DNA of 64,000 nt, from contig CAWCQU010000001.1 of NCBI GenBank assembly GCA_963797765.1, positions 268,073 to 332,072 of the forward strand, in the 5' to 3' direction. Position 1 is the first letter of the stretch. The number at the start of each line of letters is the position of its first letter. The notes under the pieces are model-generated. The model saw only the letters and a program-made list of their open reading frames with translations, was not told the DNA's origin and made no database searches. This DNA is from JBGPTK01 sp963797765. GTDB taxonomy: Bacteria; Acidobacteriota; Terriglobia; Acidiferrales; UBA7541. Positions 9,450-18,009 of this stretch are shown in pieces. The position numbers and the translations under genes were made by a program.

Positions 9450-9877
9450 TTTCTTACCAGGCAAAGCACGTCCCGGTGCCGCGCGGATGGATTGCCAAAT
9501 CGAAACCGCAGTCGTTGACCCTTACCAAACTGCCTGTCACGCTGTTTACGATCTTGAATCTGGAATGGAGTACTCAGCAAATTTCGATCTCCAAGGCAGC
9601 CCCGCTGGGAAGCCTCACTCTCGCGGAGGCCGAAGACTCATTTGAAAAGTCATTTTGGACCTACCCTCCCATGGCCGGAGGCTTTGCCGTGATCAGCGGC
9701 CCTGTTAAGTTTGGCAAATGGCCGAATGAGATTTTTTGCATGACCACAAGCCACTCAAAAATTGATGCGCCGGTGTTCGCGGAATGTTTGTTTCAGCAGG
9801 GAACTTGGCAAGCCAGCTTCCTGGGGGCCAGGCAGCAATTGGACAAATTTTACGAGATCCTTCACGGTGTGCACTAA
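9305..9877 (+). CDS. Conserved acidobacterial hypothetical, probably the C-terminal part of the preceding gene
   Basis: From residue about 33 (SPYLYEAGWHLRYG) this frame looks like a real protein: a periplasmic-type soluble domain with VPVPRGWIAKSK, ILNLEW, FWTYPPMAGG and a C-terminal LDKFYEILHGV helix. The first 30 residues in this frame look non-coding, while the expected N-terminal helix is in the frame of the preceding ORF. A single missing T in the T7 run at 9395-9401 would explain this. The TTTTTTT also matches the general slippery-heptamer pattern, so programmed slippage cannot be excluded from sequence alone. Function unknown. Confidence 0.6.
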   Translation: MSELFETARLSNENKAARLVDSRPCCRFPGFFSPYLYEAGWHLRYGDVISYQAKHVPVPRGWIAKSKPQSLTLTKLPVTLFTILNLEWSTQQISISKAAPLGSLTLAEAEDSFEKSFWTYPPMAGGFAVISGPVKFGKWPNEIFCMTTSHSKIDAPVFAECLFQQGTWQASFLGARQQLDKFYEILHGVH

Positions 9878-10092
9878 GTCCAGCCGCACTCGAAGCGGGG
9901 GACTCCCGCCCACATCCGATCCGATCTCTCAAATCAGGTGGAAAATCGCTGGTCAAGCCTGCCGAACGCCTCTAAGTCATTGATTCCACGTAAGTATCCG
10001 TAGTACTTCTAGGATGGCTAGTAGATGGTTTTTTCGATAAAATCGTTTTTTAATTTGTCTGCAACGGGGAGTCGTAAGAGAATTTACATTGA

Positions 10093-10102
10093 CTTGCTAT
10101 CG
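10093..10102 (+). promoter_or_regulatory. Decamer CTTGCTATCG shared upstream of both long-tailed pilin genes
   Basis: The same ten bases occur at 21912-21921, upstream of the second pilin. They lie 43 and 84 bases before the respective start codons. Here they overlap TTGACTT, a possible -35-like hexamer. A shared promoter element or regulator site is possible, but two occurrences are weak evidence. Confidence 0.3.
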
Positions 10103-10145
10103 TCTCTGCAGGAGCGCGAGCACATTCAAGTCGGAGGGAACCCAG

Positions 10146-10706
10146 ATGCGGCCAAAGATGATCCAGATATTGAAGCGCCTCTGCCGGGAACAAATCGGCC
10201 AGGACATGATTGAATATGCGTTGTTGCTGATGCTCGTCGCACTGGGCTCGGTCGCGAGCTCGAAGACTCTCTCCGGTACCCTCGGGAATACATACACGGG
10301 GATTGGATCGACGATCACGGCTACCACGACCGGTCAAAATGGCGGCGGGGCCGGCAACAACAATGCGGGCAATAACAACGCCGGAAACAACAACAATAAC
10401 AACAACATCGGGAACAACAATTTCGGGAACAACAACAATAACAACAACAACGGAAACAACAACTTCGGGAACAACAACAATAACAACAACATCGGGAATA
10501 ACAATTTCGGGAACAACAACAATAACAACAACTTTGGGAACAATAACAACAACAACTACGGGAACAACAACAATAACAACAACTTCGGGAACAACAACAA
10601 TAACAACAATTTTGGGAACAATAACAACAACAACTTCGGAAACAACAATAACAACAACTTCGGAAACAATAACAACAACTTTGGGAACAACTGGGCACAA
10701 CAATAA
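10146..10706 (+). CDS. Flp-type (class IVb) pilin with long Asn/Gly-rich repeat tail
   Basis: 186 aa. ATG follows GGAGGGAACCCAG. The N-terminus is a standard Flp prepilin: a short basic leader, cleavage site EQIG|QDMIEYALL with Gly at -1 and Glu+5/Tyr+6, then a hydrophobic helix to about residue 37. Ordinary Flp pilins stop near 55-65 aa. Here a tail of about 120 residues follows, made almost only of G-N(3-8)-[F/I/Y] units and ending GNNWAQQ. The tail resembles prion- or amyloid-prone Asn-rich sequence and may lie outside the pilus core as adhesive or matrix material (inference). It heads a cassette with an SdpA-like and an HTTM gene that recurs at 22.0-24.5 kb. The prepilin peptidase candidate is TadV at 49.1 kb. 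Confidence 0.88.
   Translation: MRPKMIQILKRLCREQIGQDMIEYALLLMLVALGSVASSKTLSGTLGNTYTGIGSTITATTTGQNGGGAGNNNAGNNNAGNNNNNNNIGNNNFGNNNNNNNNGNNNFGNNNNNNNIGNNNFGNNNNNNNFGNNNNNNYGNNNNNNNFGNNNNNNNFGNNNNNNFGNNNNNNFGNNNNNFGNNWAQQ
10353..10703 (+). repeat. Degenerate AAC/AAT tandem repeat encoding poly-Asn blocks
   Basis: About 350 bases of AAC/AAT codons punctuated by GG(A/G) plus ATC/TTC/TTT/TAC. It encodes roughly 15 units of Gly, 3-8 Asn and one hydrophobic residue. Codon choice alternates AAC and AAT and unit lengths vary, so repeat expansion followed by drift is likely. Such tracts are prone to slippage and length variation. Confidence 0.9.
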
Positions 10707-11223
10707 CAGCTAACGATGGACCGTTCGGGCCTTTCTCCAGCTAAGGAACGGAAGCTACCTCGGGTCCGCCGCCGATCTGTACTCCTGAATTCTGGGCGGG
10801 CCAGCGAGAGTTGGGCGTTCTAGCTCGGCGAGTGCCTCCCCGAAACGCCTCCACACAAGCCAAAGTTGAGAGATCGCAACTTCCATGCGACATCTCTTGA
10901 GCCCGAAGCGCTTTCTAGGCTCTTACTCGAATTACCTCCGTCTTCATTTATCCGTGCTTCCTCAACCTACAAATTCCAGGCTTTATCCTCCCGCGATCCA
11001 GCTACCCATCATAACTCAATTCTGATCCGAGGAGAAGTAACCGGTTCGTCGGAAGTACTGGTAGTTCTAGAGGTTGTAGGGCCAAAGTCCTGTGGCTTGA
11101 CGAAGCCGACCCACCCCCGGTAAAATAACTTCACGCCTCGTCCCTGAAAGAACTTTCCGGCTCACTGAATCGACTGAATTAAATGGGTTTCTGCGCGCAA
11201 GTGCGCCATAGGAGCGGGACTAG
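10707..11223 (+). other. Intergenic, no gene seen
   Basis: 517 bases between the pilin and the SdpA-like gene. Short open frames here lack ribosome sites and family character. No tRNA fold, riboswitch consensus or convincing terminator was recognised, and the stretch could be an untranslated part of a cassette transcript. The equivalent gap in copy 2 is about 310 bases. Confidence 0.5.
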
Positions 11224-11757
11224 GTGTTGCATCCGACCCCAATTCAACGGATTGTCGTCAGCGCCTTTATAATCTTCAATCTAATTGCGATTCTGTGTTG
11301 GGCGTTTCCAGTGGATACACAGCTTTTCCCTGCCGTGAACCACCACACCTACTACTACATGAATTTGTCCGGCCTGTCGCAGGGGTGGTCCCTGTTTGCA
11401 CCCAATCCGCCGAACAGCAATTGCCGGATGTCTGCTGAAATTGTCCACCAGGGCGGTTCGACCAACCTGTGGAATTTCCCCATGCCCCAGGATTTCAATA
11501 ATTCCTATTTCCTGGAACGCGATCGCAAATGGGCGAATGATTCCCTGCGCATGGATCGAAATTCCATGCTCTGGCCCGACGCGGCCCGCTACATCGCGCG
11601 CATCAATGACGATTCCATGCATCGCCCCGTTTCCGTCAAACTGTTCCGCGTTTGTGAAACGGTTCCCACGCCAGGATCCAATCCAGCCGCCACTCCCGAA
11701 GTTCCGAAGCGCGAAAATTTTTTTACTTATGACGTGAAACCGGGAGACTTAGAGTGA
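11224..11757 (+). CDS. SdpA/DUF5819-like membrane-anchored partner of HTTM protein (copy 1)
   Basis: 177 aa from a GTG start with GGAG upstream. One N-terminal transmembrane helix (IVVSAFIIFNLIAILCWAF) is followed by an extracytoplasmic domain with the motif SQGWSLFAPNPP, conserved in copy 2 as DQNWGLFAPTPL. It ends FFTYDVKPGDLE. A Trp/Phe-Xaa-Pro motif after one helix next to an HTTM gene is the arrangement of SdpA with SdpB in Bacillus and of DUF5819 with HTTM in actinobacteria; this match is from memory and needs a profile search. It overlaps the HTTM gene by GTGA, implying coupled translation and probably a complex. Confidence 0.72.
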   Translation: MLHPTPIQRIVVSAFIIFNLIAILCWAFPVDTQLFPAVNHHTYYYMNLSGLSQGWSLFAPNPPNSNCRMSAEIVHQGGSTNLWNFPMPQDFNNSYFLERDRKWANDSLRMDRNSMLWPDAARYIARINDDSMHRPVSVKLFRVCETVPTPGSNPAATPEVPKRENFFTYDVKPGDLE

Positions 11758-12713
11758 CAGTGCGCGCACTGATCCGCGGCTGGAACGATTTCTTTTTCAA
11801 GCCGCAATCGCCAACTCCGGTGGCCTTGTTCCGGATCCTCTACGGATTGTTGACCATCATCAATCTCCTGATGCTCCGTCCCGAATGGCTGAAGTGGTAC
11901 GGCCCGCGCGGCTTCATGACCATGGAAACCATGCACCGGATAGGTTCCGGGCCGCACCCGAATCTTTTTGAGCTGCTGCCCCAGACCGATGCCGCCGTTC
12001 TCGCCTTTTTCTGGTTTTTCCTGATTGTTTCCATTTTTCTCACCGCCGGCTTCATGACGCGATTTAGCACCGTCGCCGTTTTCCTCTGCGTCCAATCCAT
12101 TCAAACGCGCAATTACTACATTCTGAACGGCAGCGACACTCTCCTCAGTGTTTTGGGATTCTTCCTTATTTTCGCCCCTGCGGGCGCGGCGTTTTCCATT
12201 GATCGATGGCTGCGCATCCGAAAAGGTGTCGAAGGCCACGAAGTGCCGCTGCACAGTCCCTGGGCCCAAAGGCTGATTCAAATTCAAATCGCCTTCATGT
12301 ATTTCACTACCTTCTATTGCAAAACGCGCGGAAGCTCATGGATCGACGGCACAGCTGTTTATTACGCCCTTCATTTTATCGAAGGCCACCACTTCCCGGT
12401 TCCCATCCACAGCCTGCTGATCATCAAGCTTCTCACCTGGGGCACCTTGCTGATTGAACTCGGCCTGGGAACCTTGGTCTGGTTCCGGGAACTCCGCTAT
12501 CCCGTCCTAATCGCTGGATTGTGCCTGCACCTGGGGATCGAGTACGCGATGAATATTCCGTTATTCGAATGGATTTCGATCGCCACCTACGCCGTCTTTA
12601 TTTATCCCGAAGATTTATCCCGCGTGGGAGAGTGGATTCGCAGCCAAGTGGAATTGAGGTCTTATTCCCTTCGAAGTTTTGCTCCCGTCTTGAAGCGCAA
12701 AGGGGCTGCCTAA
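11754..12713 (+). CDS. HTTM-domain integral membrane protein (copy 1)
   Basis: 319 aa from GTG inside the preceding stop. It belongs to the HTTM group, related to vitamin-K-dependent gamma-carboxylase and SdpB: an N-terminal PVALFRILYGLL helix, LRPEWLKWYGPRGF, several helices (about six to seven in total), NYYILNGSDTLL, a SIDRW block, QIQIAFMYFTTFYCK, and LRYPVLIAGLCLHLGIEY near the C-terminus. Known family roles range from Glu carboxylation in animals to SDP peptide maturation in Bacillus. The pilin tail upstream has no Glu, so carboxylation of that tail is unlikely. Intact here; its paralogue at 23.5-24.5 kb is frameshifted. Confidence 0.85.
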   Translation: MTVRALIRGWNDFFFKPQSPTPVALFRILYGLLTIINLLMLRPEWLKWYGPRGFMTMETMHRIGSGPHPNLFELLPQTDAAVLAFFWFFLIVSIFLTAGFMTRFSTVAVFLCVQSIQTRNYYILNGSDTLLSVLGFFLIFAPAGAAFSIDRWLRIRKGVEGHEVPLHSPWAQRLIQIQIAFMYFTTFYCKTRGSSWIDGTAVYYALHFIEGHHFPVPIHSLLIIKLLTWGTLLIELGLGTLVWFRELRYPVLIAGLCLHLGIEYAMNIPLFEWISIATYAVFIYPEDLSRVGEWIRSQVELRSYSLRSFAPVLKRKGAA

Positions 12714-12750
12714 GAAGTCACGTAGGAATGCTGATCCTGGTTTGTGTAGC

Positions 12751-12768
12751 GCCGCCCTTCAGGGCGGC
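12751..12768. other. Perfect GC palindrome between convergent genes
   Basis: GCCGCCCTTCAGGGCGGC, a 7-8 bp stem in the short space between the HTTM gene and the convergent beta-barrel gene. CTTCAG at the centre matches the cores of the dispersed palindromes at 13.5 and 26.7 kb. It may serve as a bidirectional 3' end. Confidence 0.5.
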
Positions 12769-12880
12769 ATCTGTTTTAACCCCTGCGGACCGCCAAGGAT
12801 AGGCAAGCAACTTACAACTCTACCGCGCTGGTTTGTGAGTGAAAGGGACGGAAAGCGCGCCGGCAAAGCGCCAGAGTGAA

Positions 12881-13432
12881 CTATTTCTTTCCGAGACGGT
12901 AAACGATCCCGACCGAAAACTGAAAATTGTCCTGCCTCAGCCCCAGGTAGCGGCTCATCAAATAATCGCCCTGTCCGCGAATCGCCAGTTTGTCCCCAAC
13001 TTTGAAATCCAAACCGCCCCCTGCGTTCATCGCGAATTTTGCAGCCGCGGAAGAAATTCCCAAATATCCCTGGCTGGCGTGAATCATTCCAAACTGGGCG
13101 TCGGCATAAGGAACAACGCGGTCGAATTTGCGGTAAGAAAAAACGGGACCGTAGGTATAGGTCTGCGCGGAAACGTTTAAATTGGAGGTCACGCTCGCCG
13201 CAGTCACTGCCTCCGTGCCGGAATAGGCGTTCAATTGAAACCGGCCGCCAAACCAGCTGTTCAGATTCTGAGTGATCGAGAAGCCGCCGCCGTGCAGGTG
13301 AAAACTGGTGCCATTGGTATTGGCGAGCAAATAGGAATAATTGCCGCCCAGCTCCCACGCGGGAGTCTCCTGCGCGCGCGCCGTGGCGCAGAGAAGAAGA
13401 AGTGCAGGAATGAGCCAAATGAACCGTTTCAT
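12881..13432 (-). CDS. Outer-membrane beta-barrel protein
   Basis: 183 aa with a clean signal peptide (LIPALLLLCATARAQ). Alternating hydrophobic strands follow: WELGGNYSYLLAN, GGGFSITQNLNSWFGGRFQLNAY, TYGPVFSYRK, PYADAQFGMIHA, AMNAGGGLDFKVGDKLAIRGQGDY and NFQFSVGIVYRL. This fits an eight-stranded OmpA/OmpX-type barrel with no C-terminal peptidoglycan domain. It is common in Acidobacteriota, with no specific role known. It stands alone and convergent to the HTTM gene. Confidence 0.85.
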   Translation of the reverse strand: MKRFIWLIPALLLLCATARAQETPAWELGGNYSYLLANTNGTSFHLHGGGFSITQNLNSWFGGRFQLNAYSGTEAVTAASVTSNLNVSAQTYTYGPVFSYRKFDRVVPYADAQFGMIHASQGYLGISSAAAKFAMNAGGGLDFKVGDKLAIRGQGDYLMSRYLGLRQDNFQFSVGIVYRLGKK

Positions 13433-13483
13433 CGAAGTGTCTCCTTCAGCGGTGACGTCCTAATTTGTAAGTGGCCCAGGTTC

Positions 13484-13550
13484 TTAGGGGGTCGGAGCTT
13501 TAGCTCCGACATCCGCTTCTGAAAGAAGAGCGGGCTTTAGCCCCTGAAGC
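13484..13550. repeat. Dispersed palindromic element, family A copy 1
   Basis: TTAGGGGGTCGGAGCTTTAG then CTCCGACA, about 15 bases of spacer, then GGGCTTTAGCCCCTGAAG. Two consecutive hairpins (GTCGGAGCT/AGCTCCGAC and GGGCT/AGCCC). A near-identical 67-base copy is at 26665-26731. The rest of the roughly 305-base gap between the flanking genes holds nothing else recognised. Confidence 0.75.
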
Positions 13551-13737
13551 CTTCGAACAGAAGCCTTGTGGTCGCGTCAATTGAAAACTTAGCGTGCCAG
13601 CCCTGCGCTGCGCCTGGTGCATTCCCGTCATCAACCACCAGGCAAATTTTGTCACTTTGGCTAACCGGCAGAATCAGGGACTTGCGGCTGCTTGCCGGAG
13701 TGATGACCCTGACTAGTCTATCGAAGGCTCTGAATCC

Positions 13738-16700
13738 CTAGTTGACCTTTAGAGTGAGTGTTGTCGTGTGCGTTATTGATCCCGAAGCACCAGTCGAGCT
13801 GGCGGTCACCACCACCTGATAGGTGCCTGCAGGCGTGCCCACAGGCGTACCCACGGCTCCGCCGCCGCTGCAGGCAGAAACCATCAGCACCAGGCTCAAG
13901 ACCAACCCGCACGCCGCCACCGGCAGGCGACGTCCCTTCAGGCTGCTCATTTTGGCCAGCATCAGCGAGAAGAGAACCAAGAACGCGAACCACGGCAAAC
14001 TCAAGTGCCGCAGCGTGCCGAACGGATCCACTTTCTTTGTCGGACCAGGCGCCACGAATGTGCGCAGCCCGGTATTCACTGTTAGATTGAAGTTCGCCGT
14101 TCCTCCCGGCGTCGGAGTCACGGATTGCGGCGTCATCGAGCAGGTTGACTGGACCGGCAGCCCGCTGCAGCTCAGCGTCACTTGCTGCGAGAATCCGTTG
14201 ATCGAGGTGATCGAGATTCCAAAGGTCGCCGCCTGTCCTGCCGGAACGGTAGCCGAGTTCGCCGTAGTCGAGATCGAGAAATCAGCATTGGTTCCAACTC
14301 CCGTGCCACTGAGCAGCACGGTCTGCTGGCCCCCGGGCGCGTTATCAGTCAAGGTAATGGAGCCTGAGCTTGCGCCTGCCGCTGCGGGCGTATACGTCAC
14401 ATTGATCGTGCACGTCGTGGTCGGCGGAAGCGCTGCCGCGCACGTATTGATTTGGGCGAAGTCGCCGCTGGCTAACACGGAAGAAATCACAAGTGGCGCC
14501 TGCCCGGAATTCGTGACAATGATCGATTTCGGGTTACTGGTCACACCCACTGCCTGATTTCCAAATGCCAGGCTGGTTGGTGCAAGAGTGATTCCAGGCG
14601 CCGGCGTTCCCGTCCCGCTCAGAGTCACCACCTGCGGGCTGTTCGGAGCGTTGTCAGTGATTGTCGCTGTTCCATTTCGAATTCCTACTGCTGTGGGCTG
14701 GAATGCCACGCCGATTCCGCAACTCCCGCCGATGGCAAGGCTCGAACCGCAATTATTGGCTTGGATGAAGTCGCCCGTGACAACGATGCTCGAAATCAGG
14801 AGTGGTCCGCTGCCGGTGTTGGTCAGCGTCAGCCCTTGCGCAGTGCTAATAGAGCCGATGCTCTGGGGCCCGAATCCGAGATTGGTCGGAGAGACGACAG
14901 CCGTCGGTTCAATTAACCCCGTGCCAGTAAGCAAAAGAATTTGCGGGCTGTCGGGAGCGTTATCCGTAAGAGTCAGCGCCCCGGTGCTTGCACCTGCCGC
15001 CGTCGGCGTAAACGTGACGTTGATCACGCAATTGGTGAATGGCTGCAGAGGCGCGACGCAATTGTTTGTTTGCGCGAAAGCTCCACTAGCCACAATGCCG
15101 GTAAACGTCAGCGCAGCGGTGCCCGTGTTCGTAACGGTAATCGGCAGGGGGCTGCTCGTAGTGCCTACGGACTGATTGCCGAACGCAAGTGAAGAAGGCG
15201 CGACGCTCACTGTTGGGGATGGATTTCCGGTTCCTGTGAGATTCACGACATGCTGGTTGCCCGAAGTAGTGTCAGTGATGGTAAGCGATGCGGTTCGAGT
15301 TCCCGCTGCGGTCGGAGTGAATCTGACACTAAACGTGCACGTGCCGCCGGCGCTTACCGATGCGCCGCAAGTATTGGTTTGCGCAAAATCCCCGGCGTTC
15401 GTTCCCGAGATGGCAACGGTGAAGGTCAACACCGAGTCGCCATTATTCAGGGTCACAGTTTGCGGCGCACTGGTGGTGTTCACAGGCTGGCCGGGAAAAA
15501 TTAAACCCGCAGGGGTCAAGGCGATTCCCGCAGTCGAAACGATGACCTTCGAAATGAACGCATCACAATTGCCGGCGGGCGTGGCTTGGCCAGGATTCGA
15601 CAGTGGGAAGTCCAAAGAACAGGTTTGCCCGGTAACGAACACTCCGGGATTGAGTGGGTCTGGAGGAATCAGTTCGACGGCAATTCCGTTTCCACTTTCT
15701 GTATTGCTACCGCCTAAGTAAGACGAATATACCAGTTGTGCGGCCGCAGCGGCCGTAGGATTTAGCCTCGTCACAAACGCGTCGGCGTTGCCACCGCCAT
15801 AATTTGGCTGGAAGACTGGCGTAGTGATGGGGAAATCTTGCGACACTGTTGTGCCGACCAGGTACACATTCCCGCTTGTATCGAAAGCGATTCCGTTGCC
15901 TTGGTCCGCCAGCGTGCCTCCCAGGTAGGTGAAGTAGAGAAGAGATGACGCGCCAGTTAGAGTTGTATCTAATTTGGCCACGAACGCATCGCCCTGGCAT
16001 GAAGTGGGAGGAGTCGCAGACGAGCCTGGAGGCACGTCGCAATCCGGTTGAAGGGCACCCGCCGGCGGAGTAAACCCCAGCGAGGTCGCAACGGAGTTCG
16101 TAGTTCCTACCACGTATGCTTTTCCAGTTGCGTCCACGGCCACGCCATTGCCTTGATCCTGATTGGTCCCGCCGATGAAGGTGGAGTAGATCAGAGACGC
16201 AGCTCCGGTCGCGTTTGTATTGACCTTGGTCAGGAACGCGTCGCCTGCGCCAGCTTTCGTAGGCTGAAGTCCATTTAGAATCGGAAAACCAGCCGCCGCA
16301 TCCGAATTCGCGAGACCTGTGACGTATGCGTTCCCATTGTTATCGACCGCAACCCCAAGACCGGAATCTTCGGCAGTGCCACCGATGTAGCTTGAATAAA
16401 GTAGCGAAATTCCAGTAGGGCTCAGCTCGGATATGTACGCGTTAGTAACGCCGACGAACCCGGTCGGGCCCGTGTTCACCTTGAAACCGTTCAAGGTGGG
16501 AAACGGCTGGGGCTCCGGAGCGGGAGGCGTTATGGTGACGGTCGGTGGAATCATCGGAGTCGTTTGCCCGGTGACGTACGCATTCCCGTCGGTATCCACA
16601 GCGATTGCGGCACCGGTTACATCTTCGTAGAAGCCAAGATAAGTGGAATAAATCAGCGCCGAACCTGCAGTATTCAGCTTGGCCACGAAGGCATTGGAAA

Positions 16701-18009
16701 CAATCCCACTTTCCGTATTAAACGTCGCACCACACTTGCCGTCGCCACCGCATGCAGGATTAAATACAGGAAGCGTTACGGGGAAGTGCGGCGAAAAAGT
16801 GGTGCCAACGACATAAGCTTCGCCGGCGCTATCCACCGCGATACCATTTCCGAAATCCTGGTTTTCCCCACCCAAATAAGTGGAGTAGAGCAACGTTTTG
16901 CCATCCGCTTTCAATTTGCTGACAAAGGCGTCTTGTGGGAAATCGTCGCCTCCGCCATGGTCCGGCTGCAGCGGGTGCGCCACGGGGAAGTCAACCGAAT
17001 GCGTACTGCCTACCACGAATGCGGTGCCGTCACTTGCCACCGCGATTCCGTTGGCTACGTCAATTCCGGTTCCACCCAGGTACGTGGAGTAGGACAAGAT
17101 CGGGTCAATCGTCAGCGGGAACCGCCGGTCGTATTTTCCAACTTGAAATGCGATTGTGCGCGCGTCCTTCATCGCAAATTTCGCAGTGACCGGATGGCGC
17201 ACGCCTTTCACGTCCTGGTACGCCACGGGCTTGTGCATCACCACATCGCCCTGCTTCATGCTGACGATCAATTCGCCGCTCTCATCCGTGCGCACTTGCT
17301 TCGTGCCGCGAAACACCAATTGGATCAGGTCCGCGCTGGCCCCTGGCGCGACCACGAAATCGTATTCCAACTGCCGCTGCGTGCCGTAATAAATCAAATC
17401 GATCCCGGGATAAACTTCGCGTTCCGCAACTTTGCGATAGTTCGGAACGTTGGTGTGCCAGCCGGATGGCGTATTGCCAATAAAATAGTTGCTCTTTCCA
17501 GGCAGTTCGTCCACTGCGGCGATCCGCGCCGCCGGATTCGCTCCCAGCAATCCCATTCGCAGTACGGCAGTGTTTTGGTTTTTTTCCGTCTGATCGCGTC
17601 TTCCAATCTTCTTACCGGCTTCAGGCGAAATTTTGCTCAACGTAAATACCGCTTCGCCCGGCGTCAAAAACAGCGCGTAGCCATTCCCACGCGCCAAGAA
17701 TTTCACGCGGCTGTCCGATTGTCCGCGGTTAGCCTCAAAGGAGAGAGGCAACTTGCCGTACTGCTCGGCCACCTGGTTCTTGGTGGGGATTCCGGGCTTC
17801 AACGCCGCGAGTGATTCCATTCCTCCGTGCTGGGAATTGCCAGTTCGCGAGGGCGTCGGGAGCACCGGCTCCTCACTGGTCCCTCGAGTGGCCAGCGTCC
17901 AAAGCGAGGCGCAGTAAAGCATCACAGCCGCAAGGCCAATGGTGGCGCAAAGTGGCGCCACCCATCGGAACGGCTTGGGCGTTCGCATCGAGAGCTCGTG
18001 ATTTTTCAT
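13738..18009 (-). CDS. Giant SBBP-repeat/ASH-domain surface protein
   Basis: 1,423 aa. ATG is chosen for the upstream AGGAGGGAG. A hydrophobic N-terminal segment (about residues 17-35) is followed by a DUF7948-like domain (LSFEANRGQSDSRVKFLARG). SBBP beta-propeller repeats come next (YSTYLGGTGIDVANGIAV and about eight more), then five ASPM/SPD-2/Hydin-type Ig repeats (SLAFGNQSVGTTSSP with CTFSVRFTPTAAGTRT-like halves). The C-terminal Ig-like region is split by two hydrophobic helices (LPWFAFLVLFSLMLA; AACGLVLSLVLMVSACSGGG). Likely cell-surface or secreted; function unknown. The internal lipobox-like LMVSAC late in the chain is odd. Confidence 0.9.
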   Translation of the reverse strand: MKNHELSMRTPKPFRWVAPLCATIGLAAVMLYCASLWTLATRGTSEEPVLPTPSRTGNSQHGGMESLAALKPGIPTKNQVAEQYGKLPLSFEANRGQSDSRVKFLARGNGYALFLTPGEAVFTLSKISPEAGKKIGRRDQTEKNQNTAVLRMGLLGANPAARIAAVDELPGKSNYFIGNTPSGWHTNVPNYRKVAEREVYPGIDLIYYGTQRQLEYDFVVAPGASADLIQLVFRGTKQVRTDESGELIVSMKQGDVVMHKPVAYQDVKGVRHPVTAKFAMKDARTIAFQVGKYDRRFPLTIDPILSYSTYLGGTGIDVANGIAVASDGTAFVVGSTHSVDFPVAHPLQPDHGGGDDFPQDAFVSKLKADGKTLLYSTYLGGENQDFGNGIAVDSAGEAYVVGTTFSPHFPVTLPVFNPACGGDGKCGATFNTESGIVSNAFVAKLNTAGSALIYSTYLGFYEDVTGAAIAVDTDGNAYVTGQTTPMIPPTVTITPPAPEPQPFPTLNGFKVNTGPTGFVGVTNAYISELSPTGISLLYSSYIGGTAEDSGLGVAVDNNGNAYVTGLANSDAAAGFPILNGLQPTKAGAGDAFLTKVNTNATGAASLIYSTFIGGTNQDQGNGVAVDATGKAYVVGTTNSVATSLGFTPPAGALQPDCDVPPGSSATPPTSCQGDAFVAKLDTTLTGASSLLYFTYLGGTLADQGNGIAFDTSGNVYLVGTTVSQDFPITTPVFQPNYGGGNADAFVTRLNPTAAAAAQLVYSSYLGGSNTESGNGIAVELIPPDPLNPGVFVTGQTCSLDFPLSNPGQATPAGNCDAFISKVIVSTAGIALTPAGLIFPGQPVNTTSAPQTVTLNNGDSVLTFTVAISGTNAGDFAQTNTCGASVSAGGTCTFSVRFTPTAAGTRTASLTITDTTSGNQHVVNLTGTGNPSPTVSVAPSSLAFGNQSVGTTSSPLPITVTNTGTAALTFTGIVASGAFAQTNNCVAPLQPFTNCVINVTFTPTAAGASTGALTLTDNAPDSPQILLLTGTGLIEPTAVVSPTNLGFGPQSIGSISTAQGLTLTNTGSGPLLISSIVVTGDFIQANNCGSSLAIGGSCGIGVAFQPTAVGIRNGTATITDNAPNSPQVVTLSGTGTPAPGITLAPTSLAFGNQAVGVTSNPKSIIVTNSGQAPLVISSVLASGDFAQINTCAAALPPTTTCTINVTYTPAAAGASSGSITLTDNAPGGQQTVLLSGTGVGTNADFSISTTANSATVPAGQAATFGISITSINGFSQQVTLSCSGLPVQSTCSMTPQSVTPTPGGTANFNLTVNTGLRTFVAPGPTKKVDPFGTLRHLSLPWFAFLVLFSLMLAKMSSLKGRRLPVAACGLVLSLVLMVSACSGGGAVGTPVGTPAGTYQVVVTASSTGASGSITHTTTLTLKVN

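Noticed and set aside
10080..10110. Sigma-54 promoter at TTGCTA upstream of pilins 1 and 2
   Set aside because: The required GG 12 bases upstream of the GC is absent at both sites.
10050..10703. Long Val/Ile-rich and Cys/Ser-rich open frames opposite the Asn-rich pilin tail
   Set aside because: They are mirror translations of AAC/AAT repeats (GTT, TTG/GTT, TGT); no ribosome site and no family character.
10353..10703. CRISPR-like or minisatellite array
   Set aside because: No constant repeat/unique spacer pattern; unit length follows codons and lies inside a pilin reading frame.
10866..11123. 85-codon ORF between pilin 1 and the SdpA-like gene
   Set aside because: No ribosome site; codon use and composition unlike neighbours; copy 2 has no counterpart.
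10707..11223. tRNA or c-di-GMP riboswitch in pilin-associated gaps
   Set aside because: No cloverleaf, T-loop GGTTCGAATCC-like sequence or GEMM consensus found here or at 22636-22943.
11727..12287. 186-codon minus-strand ORF
   Set aside because: Antisense to the HTTM gene; low-complexity Glu/Gly/Gln composition expected of the complement of a membrane-protein gene.
16564..17814. 416-codon plus-strand ORF
   Set aside because: Antisense to the SBBP-repeat gene; composition (His/Arg-rich) is typical of a shadow frame.
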